Source of the DNA: Enterobacter sp. RHBSTW-00994
GTDB taxonomy: Bacteria > Pseudomonadota > Gammaproteobacteria > Enterobacterales > Enterobacteriaceae
Direction: 5' to 3'
NCBI RefSeq assembly: GCF_013782625.1
Contig: NZ_CP056199.1
Span: 1,568,588-1,632,587, forward strand
DNA: 64,000 bases
The position numbers and the translations under genes were made by a program. Below are positions 1 to 10,527 of the stretch, one piece after another; the first letter of the stretch is position 1, and every line of letters begins with the position of its first letter. The notes beneath the pieces were generated by a model. That model was not told the DNA's origin. It saw only the letters and a list, made by a program, of their open reading frames with translations, and did no database searches.

Positions 1-2
1 TG

Positions 3-905
3 AAACGGGGGGATCACCGTCCTCTGGCTGCTTTTACCGACGACATCGAGCAACTGAAGGCGTGGGTTTCCGGTTTTTCCCGGGCATTAACGCCAGGAGA
101 ACCAACGTCACACACGCTGGCAAAGCAGGGGTATTTCCCCGTCAAGGGAGAGTACCATTTGTTAAGCCCTCTATTTGCGACTTCCCTTGCCCATGCTTTG
201 CACCAGAAGATGGTTGCGTTGCGCTTTGGCGATGACGTAAAAGCCATCTGGAAAGCGCGCCGCGAGAAGACCTGGCATCCCCGGCCATTGGTGTTATTTC
301 CTGATGCTGCTGAAATGCATTTTGGTGGCACAAAGCCGCAGAATATCTCCTATCTCAACAGTGTTCGTGGCGGACGCGTCTGGTTGCTTTCCTGCCAGCC
401 ACCACAATGGAAAAGGTCTGATAAACCCCCGACGAATCTGCGCACCCTGTTTACCTTTGGCGGTCAGTTTGACCGTCGGGTCAGTGGCACAATCCAGTCG
501 CTTGTGTCATTGCTGACAAGAACCGGTGATTACACCAACTTTCGTATTCGGGCGGCACGTGATGCATGCATTGATGCACTAATCGACCAGTTATTTACCA
601 TTGCTTCAGCATATCAAAGTGAAGCATGGCAATGCTGGACCCTCAAATGTGCAGATCTAAAACCCCATCAGAAGCTCTGGCTGGATCCGTGGCGAACGAA
701 AACCGATGAGGCCTTCCGTCTGGAGCGAGAGAAAGATGACTGGCAGGCCGATGTGGCTGAGGATTTTGCCCTGTGGCTGAACGCGCGTCTGCGTAAGGCT
801 TTGCCTGACGTGGGCGCCGTTGAAAAACATGAATGGGAAACCCGTGAGCGCTTGAGTACGAATCTGCGCGAGATGGAGAAAATTATCAGGGAGGGGCTGA
901 AATGA
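3..905 (+). CDS. cas8f: Type I-F Cascade large subunit Cas8f (Csy1), 5'-truncated by the window edge
   Basis: The reading frame is open from base 3 to the TGA at 903-905, giving about 300 C-terminal residues of a protein that is normally about 430 long. An internal ATG at 159 is not the real start, because the frame upstream is coding and continues off the left edge. The position directly before cas5f, cas7f and cas6f identifies it as Csy1. In the family this subunit contacts the 5' end of the crRNA and helps recognise the PAM on target DNA. Its stop overlaps the cas5f start (ATGA, 902-905), which suggests translational coupling. The identification rests mainly on gene order, supported by the sequence; the missing N-terminus is simply outside the window. 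Confidence 0.88.
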   Translation, partial: KRGDHRPLAAFTDDIEQLKAWVSGFSRALTPGEPTSHTLAKQGYFPVKGEYHLLSPLFATSLAHALHQKMVALRFGDDVKAIWKARREKTWHPRPLVLFPDAAEMHFGGTKPQNISYLNSVRGGRVWLLSCQPPQWKRSDKPPTNLRTLFTFGGQFDRRVSGTIQSLVSLLTRTGDYTNFRIRAARDACIDALIDQLFTIASAYQSEAWQCWTLKCADLKPHQKLWLDPWRTKTDEAFRLEREKDDWQADVAEDFALWLNARLRKALPDVGAVEKHEWETRERLSTNLREMEKIIREGLK

Positions 906-1846
906 GTTCGCTTATCCTTCTTCGTCGCCTGAAAGTGGAAAACGCGAATGCGATTGCAGGCATGACCTATGGTTTTCCTGCCATCACCCACTTTTTGGGG
1001 TTTGCACACGCACTCTCACGTCACTTAACGAAAAGCCAGGGACTACGGATTGATGGCTGTGCTGTTGTCAGCCATGAGCAGCAGGTTCATGCACATACGT
1101 CTGGTCGTGATTATCAGTTTTCCCTTACCCGAAATCCTCTGACGCGAGAGGCAAAAACGGCCTCTTTTAATGAAGAGGGGCGCATGCATATGACGGTTTC
1201 ACTATTACTGGAATGCCACGGTGAAATTCCGAATGGTGAGTACGGGCTGCGGGATCTTGCGGATTATCTGGCCCAGATTTGCCCGACGCTCCGGCTGGCG
1301 GGTGGGATTATCGTCTCTGTTCCCGATATTTCAGTGATGGCAATGCCCACGACAGATCGTGATATGTCCCGCCTGAAGTGGCAACTCATGCCCGGTTTTG
1401 CTTTGCGCGACCGCAGTCGCTGGTTGACAGAGCATCATCAGAGACTGCTTGAGAGTAATCCTGACGCCACACTGCTTGATGCATGGCTTGATTTTGCTGC
1501 ACTGAAAATCCAGGCCGAGATACCTGAGCAGGGCGATATTCAGGAAGGCGATCCTGCGACATGGCGACACGTTCCCAAACCTCAGCCGGGGTATCTGGTT
1601 CCGCTGATGACAGGTTATCAACGAATATCGGAATGCTATGCGCCGGGTGTTGTGGCCAACGCGCGTGATGCGTGTACGCCGTTTGCTTTTACCGAGGCGG
1701 TATATGGTGTGGGTGAATGGTGCGGACTGCATCGAATTGCCTCGCTGAACGATATTTTCTGGCGCTATCACACCACTGAAAGCGGCTATTACTGCCAGGG
1801 GGCGGACGCACCTCTGGTATCAGAACATCAAAATCAAAAGGACTGA
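902..1846 (+). CDS. cas5f: Type I-F Cascade subunit Cas5f (Csy2)
   Basis: This 314-residue protein is the usual size for Csy2. Its N-terminus (SSLILLRRLKVENANAIAG) resembles the first strand and helix of the RAMP fold, followed by a TYGFPAITHFLGF segment typical of the family. In I-F Cascade, Cas5f pairs with Cas8f and caps the 5' handle of the crRNA. The gene overlaps cas8f by four bases and is followed three bases later by cas7f, so all four genes are probably one transcript. Csy2 is a separate gene from Csy1 here, unlike the fused Cas8/5 of Tn7-associated I-F3 systems. No frameshift or premature stop is visible. Confidence 0.88.
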   Translation: MSSLILLRRLKVENANAIAGMTYGFPAITHFLGFAHALSRHLTKSQGLRIDGCAVVSHEQQVHAHTSGRDYQFSLTRNPLTREAKTASFNEEGRMHMTVSLLLECHGEIPNGEYGLRDLADYLAQICPTLRLAGGIIVSVPDISVMAMPTTDRDMSRLKWQLMPGFALRDRSRWLTEHHQRLLESNPDATLLDAWLDFAALKIQAEIPEQGDIQEGDPATWRHVPKPQPGYLVPLMTGYQRISECYAPGVVANARDACTPFAFTEAVYGVGEWCGLHRIASLNDIFWRYHTTESGYYCQGADAPLVSEHQNQKD

Positions 1847-1849
1847 CAC

Positions 1850-2848
1850 ATGGCAAAGGCTCCAACGGCCGTTAAAACGGCTTCTGTACTGGCATTTGAA
1901 CGTAAACTGGCCACTTCCGACGCGGTGATGTACTCAGGAAACTGGGAGGGAAAAGTGTGGCAGCCGGTTCGTCTTCAGGAAAAAGCCGTACGGGGAACAA
2001 TCTCCAACCGACTGAAAAATGCGCTGGTTAACGATCCCGCAAAACTGGATGCGGAAATCCAGAAAGCAAACCTGCAGCGTGTGGATGTCGCCGCATTACC
2101 CGCAGATGCTGATACGTTGCAGGTGAAATTTACCCTGCGCGTGTTGGGCAACCTTTCCACACCGTCTGTGTGCAATGACCGGGCTTATCAGGATGAACTG
2201 CAGCAGGTTATTGAGGGTTATATCAGTGAACACGGTTTTTCAGAACTGGCACGTCGCTATGCAACCAATCTGGCAAACGGGCGTTTTTTATGGCGTAACC
2301 GTGTCGGCGCAGAATGCATCACTGTCAGGGTTGCGGGAAGCAAGACGTGGGTGTTTGATGCGCACAGTTACGGATTACGTGATTTTGCCAGCAGCGATAC
2401 GGATCTCAATGAACTGGCTAGGGAAATTGAAAAAGGGCTCAGTGGGGACGGGTTTGTTCTGTTGAGTGTGGAGGCTCAGGTGCTTTTAGGGGCAGGGCAG
2501 GAGATTTTCCCTTCTCAGGAGCTGGTGCTGGACAGCAACAGTAGTAAGAGTCGTCTGCTGTACCAGGTGGATAATGTTGCAGGAATGCACTCTCAGAAAA
2601 TAGGTAATGCACTCCGTACCATTGATACCTGGCATCCCAAGGTTGATGAACTGGGCGCAATAGCCGTTGAGCCATATGGATCTGTTACCAGCCGCGGTGT
2701 GGCTTGTCGTCAGCCGAAAGAGAAAATGGATTTTTATACCCTCCTTGATAACTGGGTTACAAAAGGGCAGAAACCGGACGCTGAGCAACAACATTACGTT
2801 ATGGCAGTTCTGATTCGCGGTGGTGTGTTTGGTGAGAAAGGTGACTAA
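1850..2848 (+). CDS. cas7f: Type I-F Cascade backbone subunit Cas7f (Csy3)
   Basis: At 332 residues this is the expected length for Csy3, the RAMP protein that polymerises in six copies along the crRNA spacer. Family-like segments include an N-terminal LAFERKL, the [13 protein letters not shown] segment near residues 144-156 and a C-terminal [19 protein letters not shown] stretch. The start ATG at 1850 lies three bases after the cas5f stop and has the purine-rich sequence AAAAGGA upstream. The reading frame is intact, so the effector complex could be functional provided crRNAs are supplied from another array. Confidence 0.92.
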   Translation: MAKAPTAVKTASVLAFERKLATSDAVMYSGNWEGKVWQPVRLQEKAVRGTISNRLKNALVNDPAKLDAEIQKANLQRVDVAALPADADTLQVKFTLRVLGNLSTPSVCNDRAYQDELQQVIEGYISEHGFSELARRYATNLANGRFLWRNRVGAECITVRVAGSKTWVFDAHSYGLRDFASSDTDLNELAREIEKGLSGDGFVLLSVEAQVLLGAGQEIFPSQELVLDSNSSKSRLLYQVDNVAGMHSQKIGNALRTIDTWHPKVDELGAIAVEPYGSVTSRGVACRQPKEKMDFYTLLDNWVTKGQKPDAEQQHYVMAVLIRGGVFGEKGD

Positions 2849-2857
2849 GGAGCGGTA

Positions 2858-3412
2858 ATGGATCACTATCTGGAGATTCGTCTGCTCCCCGATCCGGAGT
2901 TCAGTGAAGAGGTGCTGATGGCGGCGTTGTTTGCCAAACTGCACCGCGCACTGGTTCAGAGAGGAAAGGGCGATATAGGCGTGAGTTTCCCCTTACATGA
3001 CTTAAAACCTGGCGCGATCTTGCGTTTACATGGTTATCTGCACGCATTACATGAGCTTGAGTCAATGGTGTGGCGAAAAGGGCTAAGCGATTACTGCCAG
3101 TGTACTGAGATTTTGTCAGTGCCATCCATGACGGTCTGGCGTTGTGTCAGCCGTGTGCAGGTAAAAAGTAGCCCGCAGCGGCTACTGCGTCGCTCGGTGA
3201 GGAAAGGGTGGTTAACTGAAGAAGAGGCGAAAGAACGCGCGTTGACAACGGAAGCCGGGTATACCGATTTGCCCTGGATTAATATGCGAAGCCTTTCTAC
3301 AGGACAATCATTCAGGTTATTTATTCGCCATGGTGATTGCCTGGCTGAACCTGTTTCAGGTGTGTTTTCGTCTTATGGGTTAAGTGCAGGCGCGACTATT
3401 CCGTGGTTTTGA
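2858..3412 (+). CDS. cas6f: CRISPR RNA endonuclease Cas6f (Csy4)
   Basis: This 184-residue protein closely resembles Pseudomonas Csy4. It starts MDHYLEIRLLPDPEF and carries His29, the catalytic histidine position of Csy4. An arginine-rich helix (RLLRRSVRKG, about residues 108-117) would grip the repeat hairpin, and the C-terminal part has LSTGQSFRLFIRHG and ends in PWF. Cas6f cuts each I-F repeat at the base of its stem-loop and stays bound to the 3' handle. The gene is preceded by a good ribosome binding site (TAAGGAG) nine bases after cas7f. No repeat array follows it; only 51 bases separate its stop from an insertion sequence. Confidence 0.95.
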   Translation: MDHYLEIRLLPDPEFSEEVLMAALFAKLHRALVQRGKGDIGVSFPLHDLKPGAILRLHGYLHALHELESMVWRKGLSDYCQCTEILSVPSMTVWRCVSRVQVKSSPQRLLRRSVRKGWLTEEEAKERALTTEAGYTDLPWINMRSLSTGQSFRLFIRHGDCLAEPVSGVFSSYGLSAGATIPWF

Positions 3413-3463
3413 GAAACAACAACTTCACATGTTTTCAGGGAAAAGAGCGTGTGAAGAACTTAT

Positions 3464-4096
3464 AAGTAAAAGACCACCTTCTTAGAAGGTGGCTTTTGAG
3501 AATGCCCCCTGTAAGGGGGGCTATTGTCACTTTCCGTTTACTACTCTAGCAATTCCATCTGCTGTTCATGCGTTTGTTCCGTTTTCTCCTGATGCCTCAC
3601 GTATCGTCTGATAATTTCTTCATTCACTCCTACCGTATCCACAAAATAGCCACGGGACCAAAAATGGTTTCCCCATAGCTTTTTTCTGATATGTGGAAAA
3701 CGGTTGTACAGCCTGATCGCGCTACGGCCTTTGAGATGACCCATCAGGGTTGATATTGAGAGCTTCGGCGGAACGATTACTACAAGATGTACATGATCTG
3801 GCTGAACATTTAGCTCCAGAACCTCACAATCTTTGATTCCACAGAGAATATAGATTGTTCTGTAAAGTTCCTTGCCCAACTTATCTTTGAGGATCCTGAA
3901 GCGGTACTTAGGCGTCCAGACTATGTGGTATTTACAACGCCAATATACATGTGATGAACTCCTGTAAAGCCCCATGTCGGTTTGTCTCCTTTTACTTGTG
4001 GTGAGTAAGCAGAGATATTCCGGCATGGGCATTCTTCAGGCTATAGCCTTACAGGAGCAATCACCACCTCCCCAGGAGGTGGTTTAAGGGTGACAA
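3464..4096 (-). mobile_element. IS200-type (IS200/IS605 family) element, copy A
   Basis: Copy A is 633 bp and matches 36842-37474 almost base for base in opposite orientation. I placed its ends where the two copies stop matching. In element orientation the left end carries a perfect hairpin (9-bp stem ACCACCTCC, loop TGG) followed by the palindrome AGGCTATAGCCT. The right end carries CCACCTTC-TAA-GAAGGTGG plus a GCCCCC/GGGGGC hairpin. There are no terminal inverted repeats and no clear target duplication, as expected for single-strand Y1 transposition. The left end abuts the infA terminator; the right end lies 51 bases from the cas6f stop, where its hairpin plus GCTTTT could terminate the cas transcript. 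Confidence 0.93.
3541..3975 (-). CDS. tnpA: IS200/IS605-family transposase TnpA, copy A
   Basis: This is a small Y1 HUH transposase. Starting at the ATG at 3975, which is preceded by AAAAGGAGAC, it encodes 144 residues. The upstream in-frame ATG at 4032 lies in the leader and lacks a good ribosome site. Motifs include WRCKYHIVWTPKYR near the N-terminus, the metal-binding HVH of PDHVHLVVIVPP, and FWSRGYFVDTVG near the C-terminal end followed by the helix that carries the nucleophilic tyrosine (RRYVRHQ). The protein would cut and rejoin single-stranded element ends at the subterminal hairpins. No tnpB or RNA-guided nuclease gene is present. The frame is intact and runs convergent to the cas operon. 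Confidence 0.93.
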   Translation of the reverse strand: MGLYRSSSHVYWRCKYHIVWTPKYRFRILKDKLGKELYRTIYILCGIKDCEVLELNVQPDHVHLVVIVPPKLSISTLMGHLKGRSAIRLYNRFPHIRKKLWGNHFWSRGYFVDTVGVNEEIIRRYVRHQEKTEQTHEQQMELLE

Positions 4097-4127
4097 TAAA
4101 AAAGGCCGGGAATTATCCCGGCCTTTT
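4097..4127 (-). terminator. Intrinsic terminator of infA, abutting IS copy A
   Basis: An 11-bp perfect stem (AAAAGGCCGGG at 4100-4110, CCCGGCCTTTT at 4117-4127) with a six-base loop is followed on the minus strand by a run of six T. The IS left end begins directly after that run. It lies about 30 bases beyond the infA stop. Confidence 0.9.
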
Positions 4128-4157
4128 ATTATTCATCAGCCATTACAGGCGAAAAAA

Positions 4158-4376
<219 letters not shown>

Positions 4377-4626
4377 CTAATCCTCTGGGGTATCACTACC
4401 AAGTTTTGAACCGGCAAGATAATGCCGAAATTCATCAATTAAGTAAAGAATTGCGCGTTTAAAACGCAGCAAAACAGTTTCGGCGCATTGCCCAGTCGTC
4501 ACGGTATAACCGCACGAGAAGCGCATTCGTAAAGGGGAGACGACAGGATAAACGTCAGAACGTTATCTAATGCGAAGAATTCCCAAACGGCGGCGGGGCA
4601 ACAGGCAGAAGCTACTCTGCGGCGTA

Positions 4627-4635
4627 ATTATAACA
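4627..4635 (-). promoter_or_regulatory. Candidate extended -10 promoter for infA
   Basis: On the minus strand the sequence TGTTATAAT combines a perfect TATAAT (4627-4632) with the TGN extension. No good -35 is visible, as is common for extended -10 promoters. It would give a leader of roughly 240 bases before infA. The assignment is inferred from the motif only. Confidence 0.45.
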
Positions 4636-4662
4636 CCCTCATAAAAAATATGCGGAAAACAT

Positions 4663-5367
4663 TTATGCATTGGGCAGAAAGAGTGTTCGGGGTATCCAGA
4701 AGTTGCGTGGCAATGTTTCCAGGCGGTAGACATCAAGGTGTTCAATATACTGACGTCGGGCAATCTCGACAGCACCCAGCGAAGCGGTATGCTCATTCAG
4801 GACCTGACAATCAAGCAACTGGCCCCCGTGATGGGCAAATTCGCGGCAAAAGACCAGCAACGCGGTTTTGGAGGCGTTAATGGCGCGGGAGAACATCGAT
4901 TCGCCACAGAAGAGCGTCCCTTGTGCTACACCATACATCCCGCCAACTAACTCACCCTCCTTCCACACTTCGATTGAGTGGGCATGGCCCAGTTCATGCA
5001 AGCGATGATAGGCGTCGATAATGTCGTGGGTGATCCAGGTTCCCTCATGACGATCGCTGGCGCAACCTTCAATCACTTGGCCGAAAGCGTGATTAAGAGT
5101 CACACGATAAGGGGATTTTGCGTGAAAACGCGTCATGCTCCGGCTGAGATGAAACTGGGCGGGCCACAATACGGCCCGGGGATCGGGAGACCACCACAAG
5201 ATAGGGTCTCCAGGAGAAAACCAGGGGAAAATCCCGCGCTGGTAGGCCATTAATAGCCGCGCGGGACTGAGATCGCCGCCAAGCGCCAGCAGTCCGTTGG
5301 GTTCACGTAGCGCCCCTTCGGGGGAAGGGAACGCAATATTATGACGAGAAAGCTGGACCAGGCGCAT
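4663..5367 (-). CDS. aat: Leucyl/phenylalanyl-tRNA--protein transferase
   Basis: This 234-residue enzyme transfers Leu or Phe from aminoacyl-tRNA to proteins with N-terminal Arg or Lys, marking them for ClpS/ClpAP degradation by the N-end rule. Family signatures are RGIFPWF (44-50), WWSPDPR (58-64), [11 protein letters not shown] (110-120) and FCGESMFS (153-160). The length equals the E. coli protein. It lies 46 bases after cydC on the same strand, as in E. coli, so it is probably cotranscribed with cydDC at least in part. The start ATG at 5367 matches the family N-terminus MRLVQLS. Confidence 0.97.
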   Translation of the reverse strand: MRLVQLSRHNIAFPSPEGALREPNGLLALGGDLSPARLLMAYQRGIFPWFSPGDPILWWSPDPRAVLWPAQFHLSRSMTRFHAKSPYRVTLNHAFGQVIEGCASDRHEGTWITHDIIDAYHRLHELGHAHSIEVWKEGELVGGMYGVAQGTLFCGESMFSRAINASKTALLVFCREFAHHGGQLLDCQVLNEHTASLGAVEIARRQYIEHLDVYRLETLPRNFWIPRTLFLPNA

Positions 5368-5413
5368 GACAGCAGAACTCCAATACGCGAGTTAGGATCG
5401 GTTCAAATATAGT

Positions 5414-7135
5414 CTACAGACGCTGTTTAAACTGGTAGTAGCGACCCTGTTTCGCTAACAGTTCTGCGTGACTACCTTGCTCAATAATGTGTCCGTTGTC
5501 CATCACAATTATTTGATCGAAACTTGCCAGCCCGCGCAGGCGATGTGTCACCATGATCACCGTTTTTCCTTTCATGGCATTAGCCAGTAAATCAAGGATT
5601 TGGCTTTCGGTTGTCGCATCCAGACCTTCAGTTGGCTCATCCAGCAACATCAGTGGTGCGTCATGCAACAGTGCACGGGCAACCGCCAGGCGACGCAGCT
5701 CTCCACCGGAGAGCTGGCGTCCCCCTTCACCCAGCCAGCTATTCAGCCCGTCGTCTTCGAGCAGTTTATGCAGACCCACACGCTCCAGCATCGTGCGCAA
5801 CTCCTCGTCAGAAGCCTGAGGGGCTGCCAGCAGCAGGTTGTCACGCAGGGTTGCGCTGAACAGATGTACACGTTGAGGAACGACACTGACTGTTTTTCGT
5901 AATGCCTGTTCGCTGAATTCAGTCAGTGGAACGTCATTAAACAGAATTTGCCCGTTCCGGGGATCCCAGGCACGCGTTAATAACTGCAGAAGTGTCGATT
6001 TACCACAACCTGTACGCCCCAGAAGCGCAATACGTTTTCCTGCCTGAACGGATAAGGTAATCCCCTCCAGCGCGTTTTGGGCTTGCCCGGCATAATTGAA
6101 GGTGACGTCGTTGAGGTGCAGAGTGACTCGTTCAGGTACGCAGGCATGTTGTGCATCAAAACGCACCTCCGGCTCTTGTTCTGCAATTTGCGTTACGCGC
6201 AGAGCTGAGGCAATAACCTGGCCGAGATGCTGGAATGCTCCGGTTACGGGTGCGAGTGCTTCGAATGCTGCGAGGGCGCAGAAAACAAAGAGCGCAATTA
6301 GCGCACCAGGCTGAGTATTGCCACCCACGCCACCAGATGCCATCCATAGCATGACAATGACAGCGAAACCGCCAATTAACATCATCAGTGCCTGTGAAAA
6401 CGCCGAGAGTTCGGACTGTTTACGCTGTGCCTCGTGCCAGTTAAGTTCCGTACTCTCCATCCGCGCGCGGTAGCGCTGGCTTGCACCAAAAATGGTTAGC
6501 TCCGCCTGCCCCTGTAGCCATGATGTCAATTGCTGACGGTATTCACCGCGCAGGCGAGTCAGATTTTCCCCGGTAGGTTTACCGGCGCGATAAAACAGCG
6601 GGGGCAGAAGGAGCAGTGTCAGTAACATGATGCCACCCAACGCCAGAGCGATAGGGACATCCAGTACGCAAAGACCAAGCGTCACGACGACGATCACCAC
6701 AAATGCGCCCACCAGTGGTGAGATTACCCGCAAATAAAGATGATCAAGCGTATCGACATCTGCGACAACGCGGTTAAGTAATTCTCCCTGACGAAAACGT
6801 GCCAGCCCAGCAGGGGAGAGTGGCAGCAGTTTGCTGAAGGTATAGATGCGTAGATGTTGCAGTACACGGAAGGTCGCATCATGGCTCACCAGACGTTCAA
6901 AATAACGTCCGGCAGTACGGGTGATCGCTGCACCACGGACACCCGCAGCTGGAAGCATATAGTTAAAGCTGTACAACCCGGCGACGCCAACAACGGCAGA
7001 TGCTGACAGAAACCAACCGGAAAGTGTCAGTAAACCGATGCTGGCAAGCAGGGTTACAATTGCCAGAATAATACCAAGTGTCAGCATCCATTTGTGGCGC
7101 TTATACAGTGCAAGATATGGGAGTAAGGCGCGCAT
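5414..7135 (-). CDS. cydC: Heterodimeric ABC exporter subunit CydC
   Basis: CydC is a half-transporter of 573 residues: a six-helix membrane domain (about 1-320) and a nucleotide-binding domain with Walker A GRTGCGKST (373-381), signature LSGGE (475-479) and Walker B LMLLDE (495-500). With CydD it forms the inner-membrane CydDC complex, linked to periplasmic thiol balance and heme, and required to assemble cytochrome bd oxidase. Its ATG (7133-7135) overlaps the cydD stop (7135-7137), so the two subunits are translationally coupled. All ATPase motifs are intact. Confidence 0.97.
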   Translation of the reverse strand: MRALLPYLALYKRHKWMLTLGIILAIVTLLASIGLLTLSGWFLSASAVVGVAGLYSFNYMLPAAGVRGAAITRTAGRYFERLVSHDATFRVLQHLRIYTFSKLLPLSPAGLARFRQGELLNRVVADVDTLDHLYLRVISPLVGAFVVIVVVTLGLCVLDVPIALALGGIMLLTLLLLPPLFYRAGKPTGENLTRLRGEYRQQLTSWLQGQAELTIFGASQRYRARMESTELNWHEAQRKQSELSAFSQALMMLIGGFAVIVMLWMASGGVGGNTQPGALIALFVFCALAAFEALAPVTGAFQHLGQVIASALRVTQIAEQEPEVRFDAQHACVPERVTLHLNDVTFNYAGQAQNALEGITLSVQAGKRIALLGRTGCGKSTLLQLLTRAWDPRNGQILFNDVPLTEFSEQALRKTVSVVPQRVHLFSATLRDNLLLAAPQASDEELRTMLERVGLHKLLEDDGLNSWLGEGGRQLSGGELRRLAVARALLHDAPLMLLDEPTEGLDATTESQILDLLANAMKGKTVIMVTHRLRGLASFDQIIVMDNGHIIEQGSHAELLAKQGRYYQFKQRL

Positions 7136-8901
7136 CAGATATCCTCCTGACGGTTAGCCAGCAGGGTGGCAAAGGGTCCCTGTGCGGCAGAGAGTGTGGC
7201 GTAATCGCCTTGCTCTACAATATGGCCATTCTCCATCACCCAAATCTGATCCCAGTCGGTAATGCCTTCCAGTTGATGGGTAACCATTAGCGTGGTTTGC
7301 TGAAGAGAAGCGGCATTGAGGGCCTGCATGACGCGCTGTTCGCTGTGCGCATCAAGGCTTGCTGCGGGTTCATCCAGAAGCAGCAACTGGCAAGGGTTAA
7401 GCAGAGCACGCGCAACGGCAATACGCTGAGCCTGGCCGACGGATAAACCGGCCGCCTGATCGCCAACGACGGTATCAACACCTTGCGGGAGTAACGGTAG
7501 AAACTCGCTGACCCAGGCGCGGTCGAGAACCGATTGCAGTTCATCTTCGCGTGCATCCGGACGGGCAAGCAGCACGTTTTCACGCAATGTCGGGGCAGGC
7601 AACTGCGGGTTTTGCCCCACCCAGCTTAGCTGCTTATGCCAGGCTTCCGGGTCAAGATCGCGCAACTCTGTCTTATTGATACGAAGGGATCCTGTGTAGG
7701 CCATAAAGCCAGATAACGCGTTCAGAAGCGAGCTTTTACCCGAACCACTGATACCTACCAATACCACGCGCTGACCTGCAGAGAGAGTAAAATTCAGCGG
7801 ACCCGCCAGCACGTTGCCTTCAGGCGACAGAATAGAGAAATCGGTCGCTTCAACGCTCACGGGCTCTTTGGCGTTTAGCGTTACTTCACCGCGTTCAGGA
7901 TGAGCCAATGGTGTCTCAAGGAAGATTTTCAGACTATCTGCCGCGCCCACAGCCTGCGCTTTGGCATGATAGAACGTCCCGAGATCGCGAAGTGGCTGGA
8001 AAAACTCTGGAGCCAGAATCAGTGCCAGGAAACCGGCTGAAAGGGTAACGGCCGTACCGTAGTGCCCGAAATCCAGTGCGCCGAGATAGGAGAAACCAAA
8101 GTAAACAGCGACGAGTGCAATGGACAACGAGGTGAAGAACTCGAGGACACCAGAGGAGAGGAAGGCCAGACGCAAGACTTCCATGGTGCGCTGGCGAAAA
8201 TCCTGCGATGCGAGGCGAATGTTTTCTGTCTCGGCTTCACCGCGACCAAAAATACGCAATGTTTCCATGCCGCGCAGTCGATCCAGAAAATGACCGCTTA
8301 ATCGTCCCAGGGCCAGGAAATTACGACGGTTGGCATCCGCCGCTCCCATCCCTACCATCGCCATGAACAGTGGGATCAGTGGGGCGGTGCACAGTAAAAT
8401 AAGTGCGGCCACCCAGTTAGACGGGAAAATAATGGCAACAATCAGAAGCGGGACGCAGACGGCCAGCGCCATCTGCGGGAGATAGCGTGCATAGTAATCA
8501 TGCATATCGTCGATCTGTTCGAGGATCAACGTAGCCCAGCTTCCGGCGGGTTTTCCCTGAATCCAGGCAGGCCCGGCGTCATGAAGCCTGTCCAGCACCT
8601 GACGGCGTATCTCATAGCGAATATGTTGTCCGGCGTGAAAACCGACACGTTCGCGTAGCCAGACGACCCAGGCGCGCAGGACAAAAATCAGCACCAGCAC
8701 GATAAAGGGAAGCAGGAGCGCTTCGCGCGGGATGTTCTCCATGATCATATGATTGAGAATGCGGGCCAGCAGCCATGCCTGGGCAACAATCAACAGACCG
8801 CTGATAAGTCCCAAAAGACGGGAAATATTCAGCCAGCGGCGGGAAAGAACGCTTTGCTGTTTCAGCCAGCGAGTTAACTCTTGTTGACGGGTTTTTTCCA
8901 T
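7135..8901 (-). CDS. cydD: Heterodimeric ABC exporter subunit CydD
   Basis: Starting at the ATG at 8901, the product is 588 residues, the E. coli length, and begins MEKTRQQELTRWLKQQS. An upstream in-frame ATG at 8943 adds 14 residues with no family match, so I rejected it. It has an N-terminal transmembrane domain followed by an ATPase domain with Walker A VGISGSGKSS, the signature LSVGQAQR and Walker B LLLLDEP. The signature is degenerate (LSVGQ in place of LSGGQ), as in E. coli CydD, consistent with an asymmetric heterodimer. It is the first gene of the cydD-cydC-aat cluster and lies 113 bases after trxB. Confidence 0.96.
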   Translation of the reverse strand: MEKTRQQELTRWLKQQSVLSRRWLNISRLLGLISGLLIVAQAWLLARILNHMIMENIPREALLLPFIVLVLIFVLRAWVVWLRERVGFHAGQHIRYEIRRQVLDRLHDAGPAWIQGKPAGSWATLILEQIDDMHDYYARYLPQMALAVCVPLLIVAIIFPSNWVAALILLCTAPLIPLFMAMVGMGAADANRRNFLALGRLSGHFLDRLRGMETLRIFGRGEAETENIRLASQDFRQRTMEVLRLAFLSSGVLEFFTSLSIALVAVYFGFSYLGALDFGHYGTAVTLSAGFLALILAPEFFQPLRDLGTFYHAKAQAVGAADSLKIFLETPLAHPERGEVTLNAKEPVSVEATDFSILSPEGNVLAGPLNFTLSAGQRVVLVGISGSGKSSLLNALSGFMAYTGSLRINKTELRDLDPEAWHKQLSWVGQNPQLPAPTLRENVLLARPDAREDELQSVLDRAWVSEFLPLLPQGVDTVVGDQAAGLSVGQAQRIAVARALLNPCQLLLLDEPAASLDAHSEQRVMQALNAASLQQTTLMVTHQLEGITDWDQIWVMENGHIVEQGDYATLSAAQGPFATLLANRQEDI

Positions 8902-8959
8902 TGCGTGCTTTGCAGGTGAGTTATAAGAAATTGGGCATCGCAATGTTACACGTCAGAAA

Positions 8960-8990
8960 AAATAAAGGCGACCTGTGGCCGCCTTTATTT
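8960..8990 (-). terminator. Intrinsic terminator of trxB
   Basis: A perfect 11-bp inverted repeat (AAATAAAGGCG at 8960-8970 and CGCCTTTATTT at 8980-8990) with a nine-base loop lies 24 bases beyond the trxB stop. On the minus strand it is followed by a T-rich tract. It separates trxB from the cydD promoter region. Confidence 0.85.
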
Positions 8991-9014
8991 ACGTTTGTTA
9001 CTGACTTGTAAAGA

Positions 9015-10527
<1,513 letters not shown>

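Noticed and set aside
3-3412. CRISPR-associated Tn7-like transposon (type I-F3)
   Set aside because: Cas8f and Cas5f are separate genes, whereas I-F3 systems fuse them. No tniQ or tns genes are present in the window, so a standard I-F1 system is the better reading.
3413-3463. Possible degenerate CRISPR repeat between cas6f and the IS
   Set aside because: The 51 bases hold only CTTCACAT / GTGTGAAG with an 18-base loop. This does not resemble the I-F repeat, and nothing is repeated in tandem.
3464-4096. IS605-type element with a TnpB nuclease and guide RNA
   Set aside because: Both copies are 633 bp and contain only tnpA; there is no room or frame for tnpB.
4377-4662. tRNA-Ser (serW) near infA
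   Set aside because: The infA-aat gap and the bases after infA contain no tRNA-like cloverleaf or serW sequence. In E. coli serW lies on the clpA side, which is outside the window here.
8902-8943. Upstream start for cydD at 8943 (and similar extended starts for trxB, lrp, pflA, focA, ycaO, asnS and pncB)
   Set aside because: The extra residues do not match the families, while the internal starts reproduce the known N-termini and, in most cases, have a purine-rich ribosome site just upstream.
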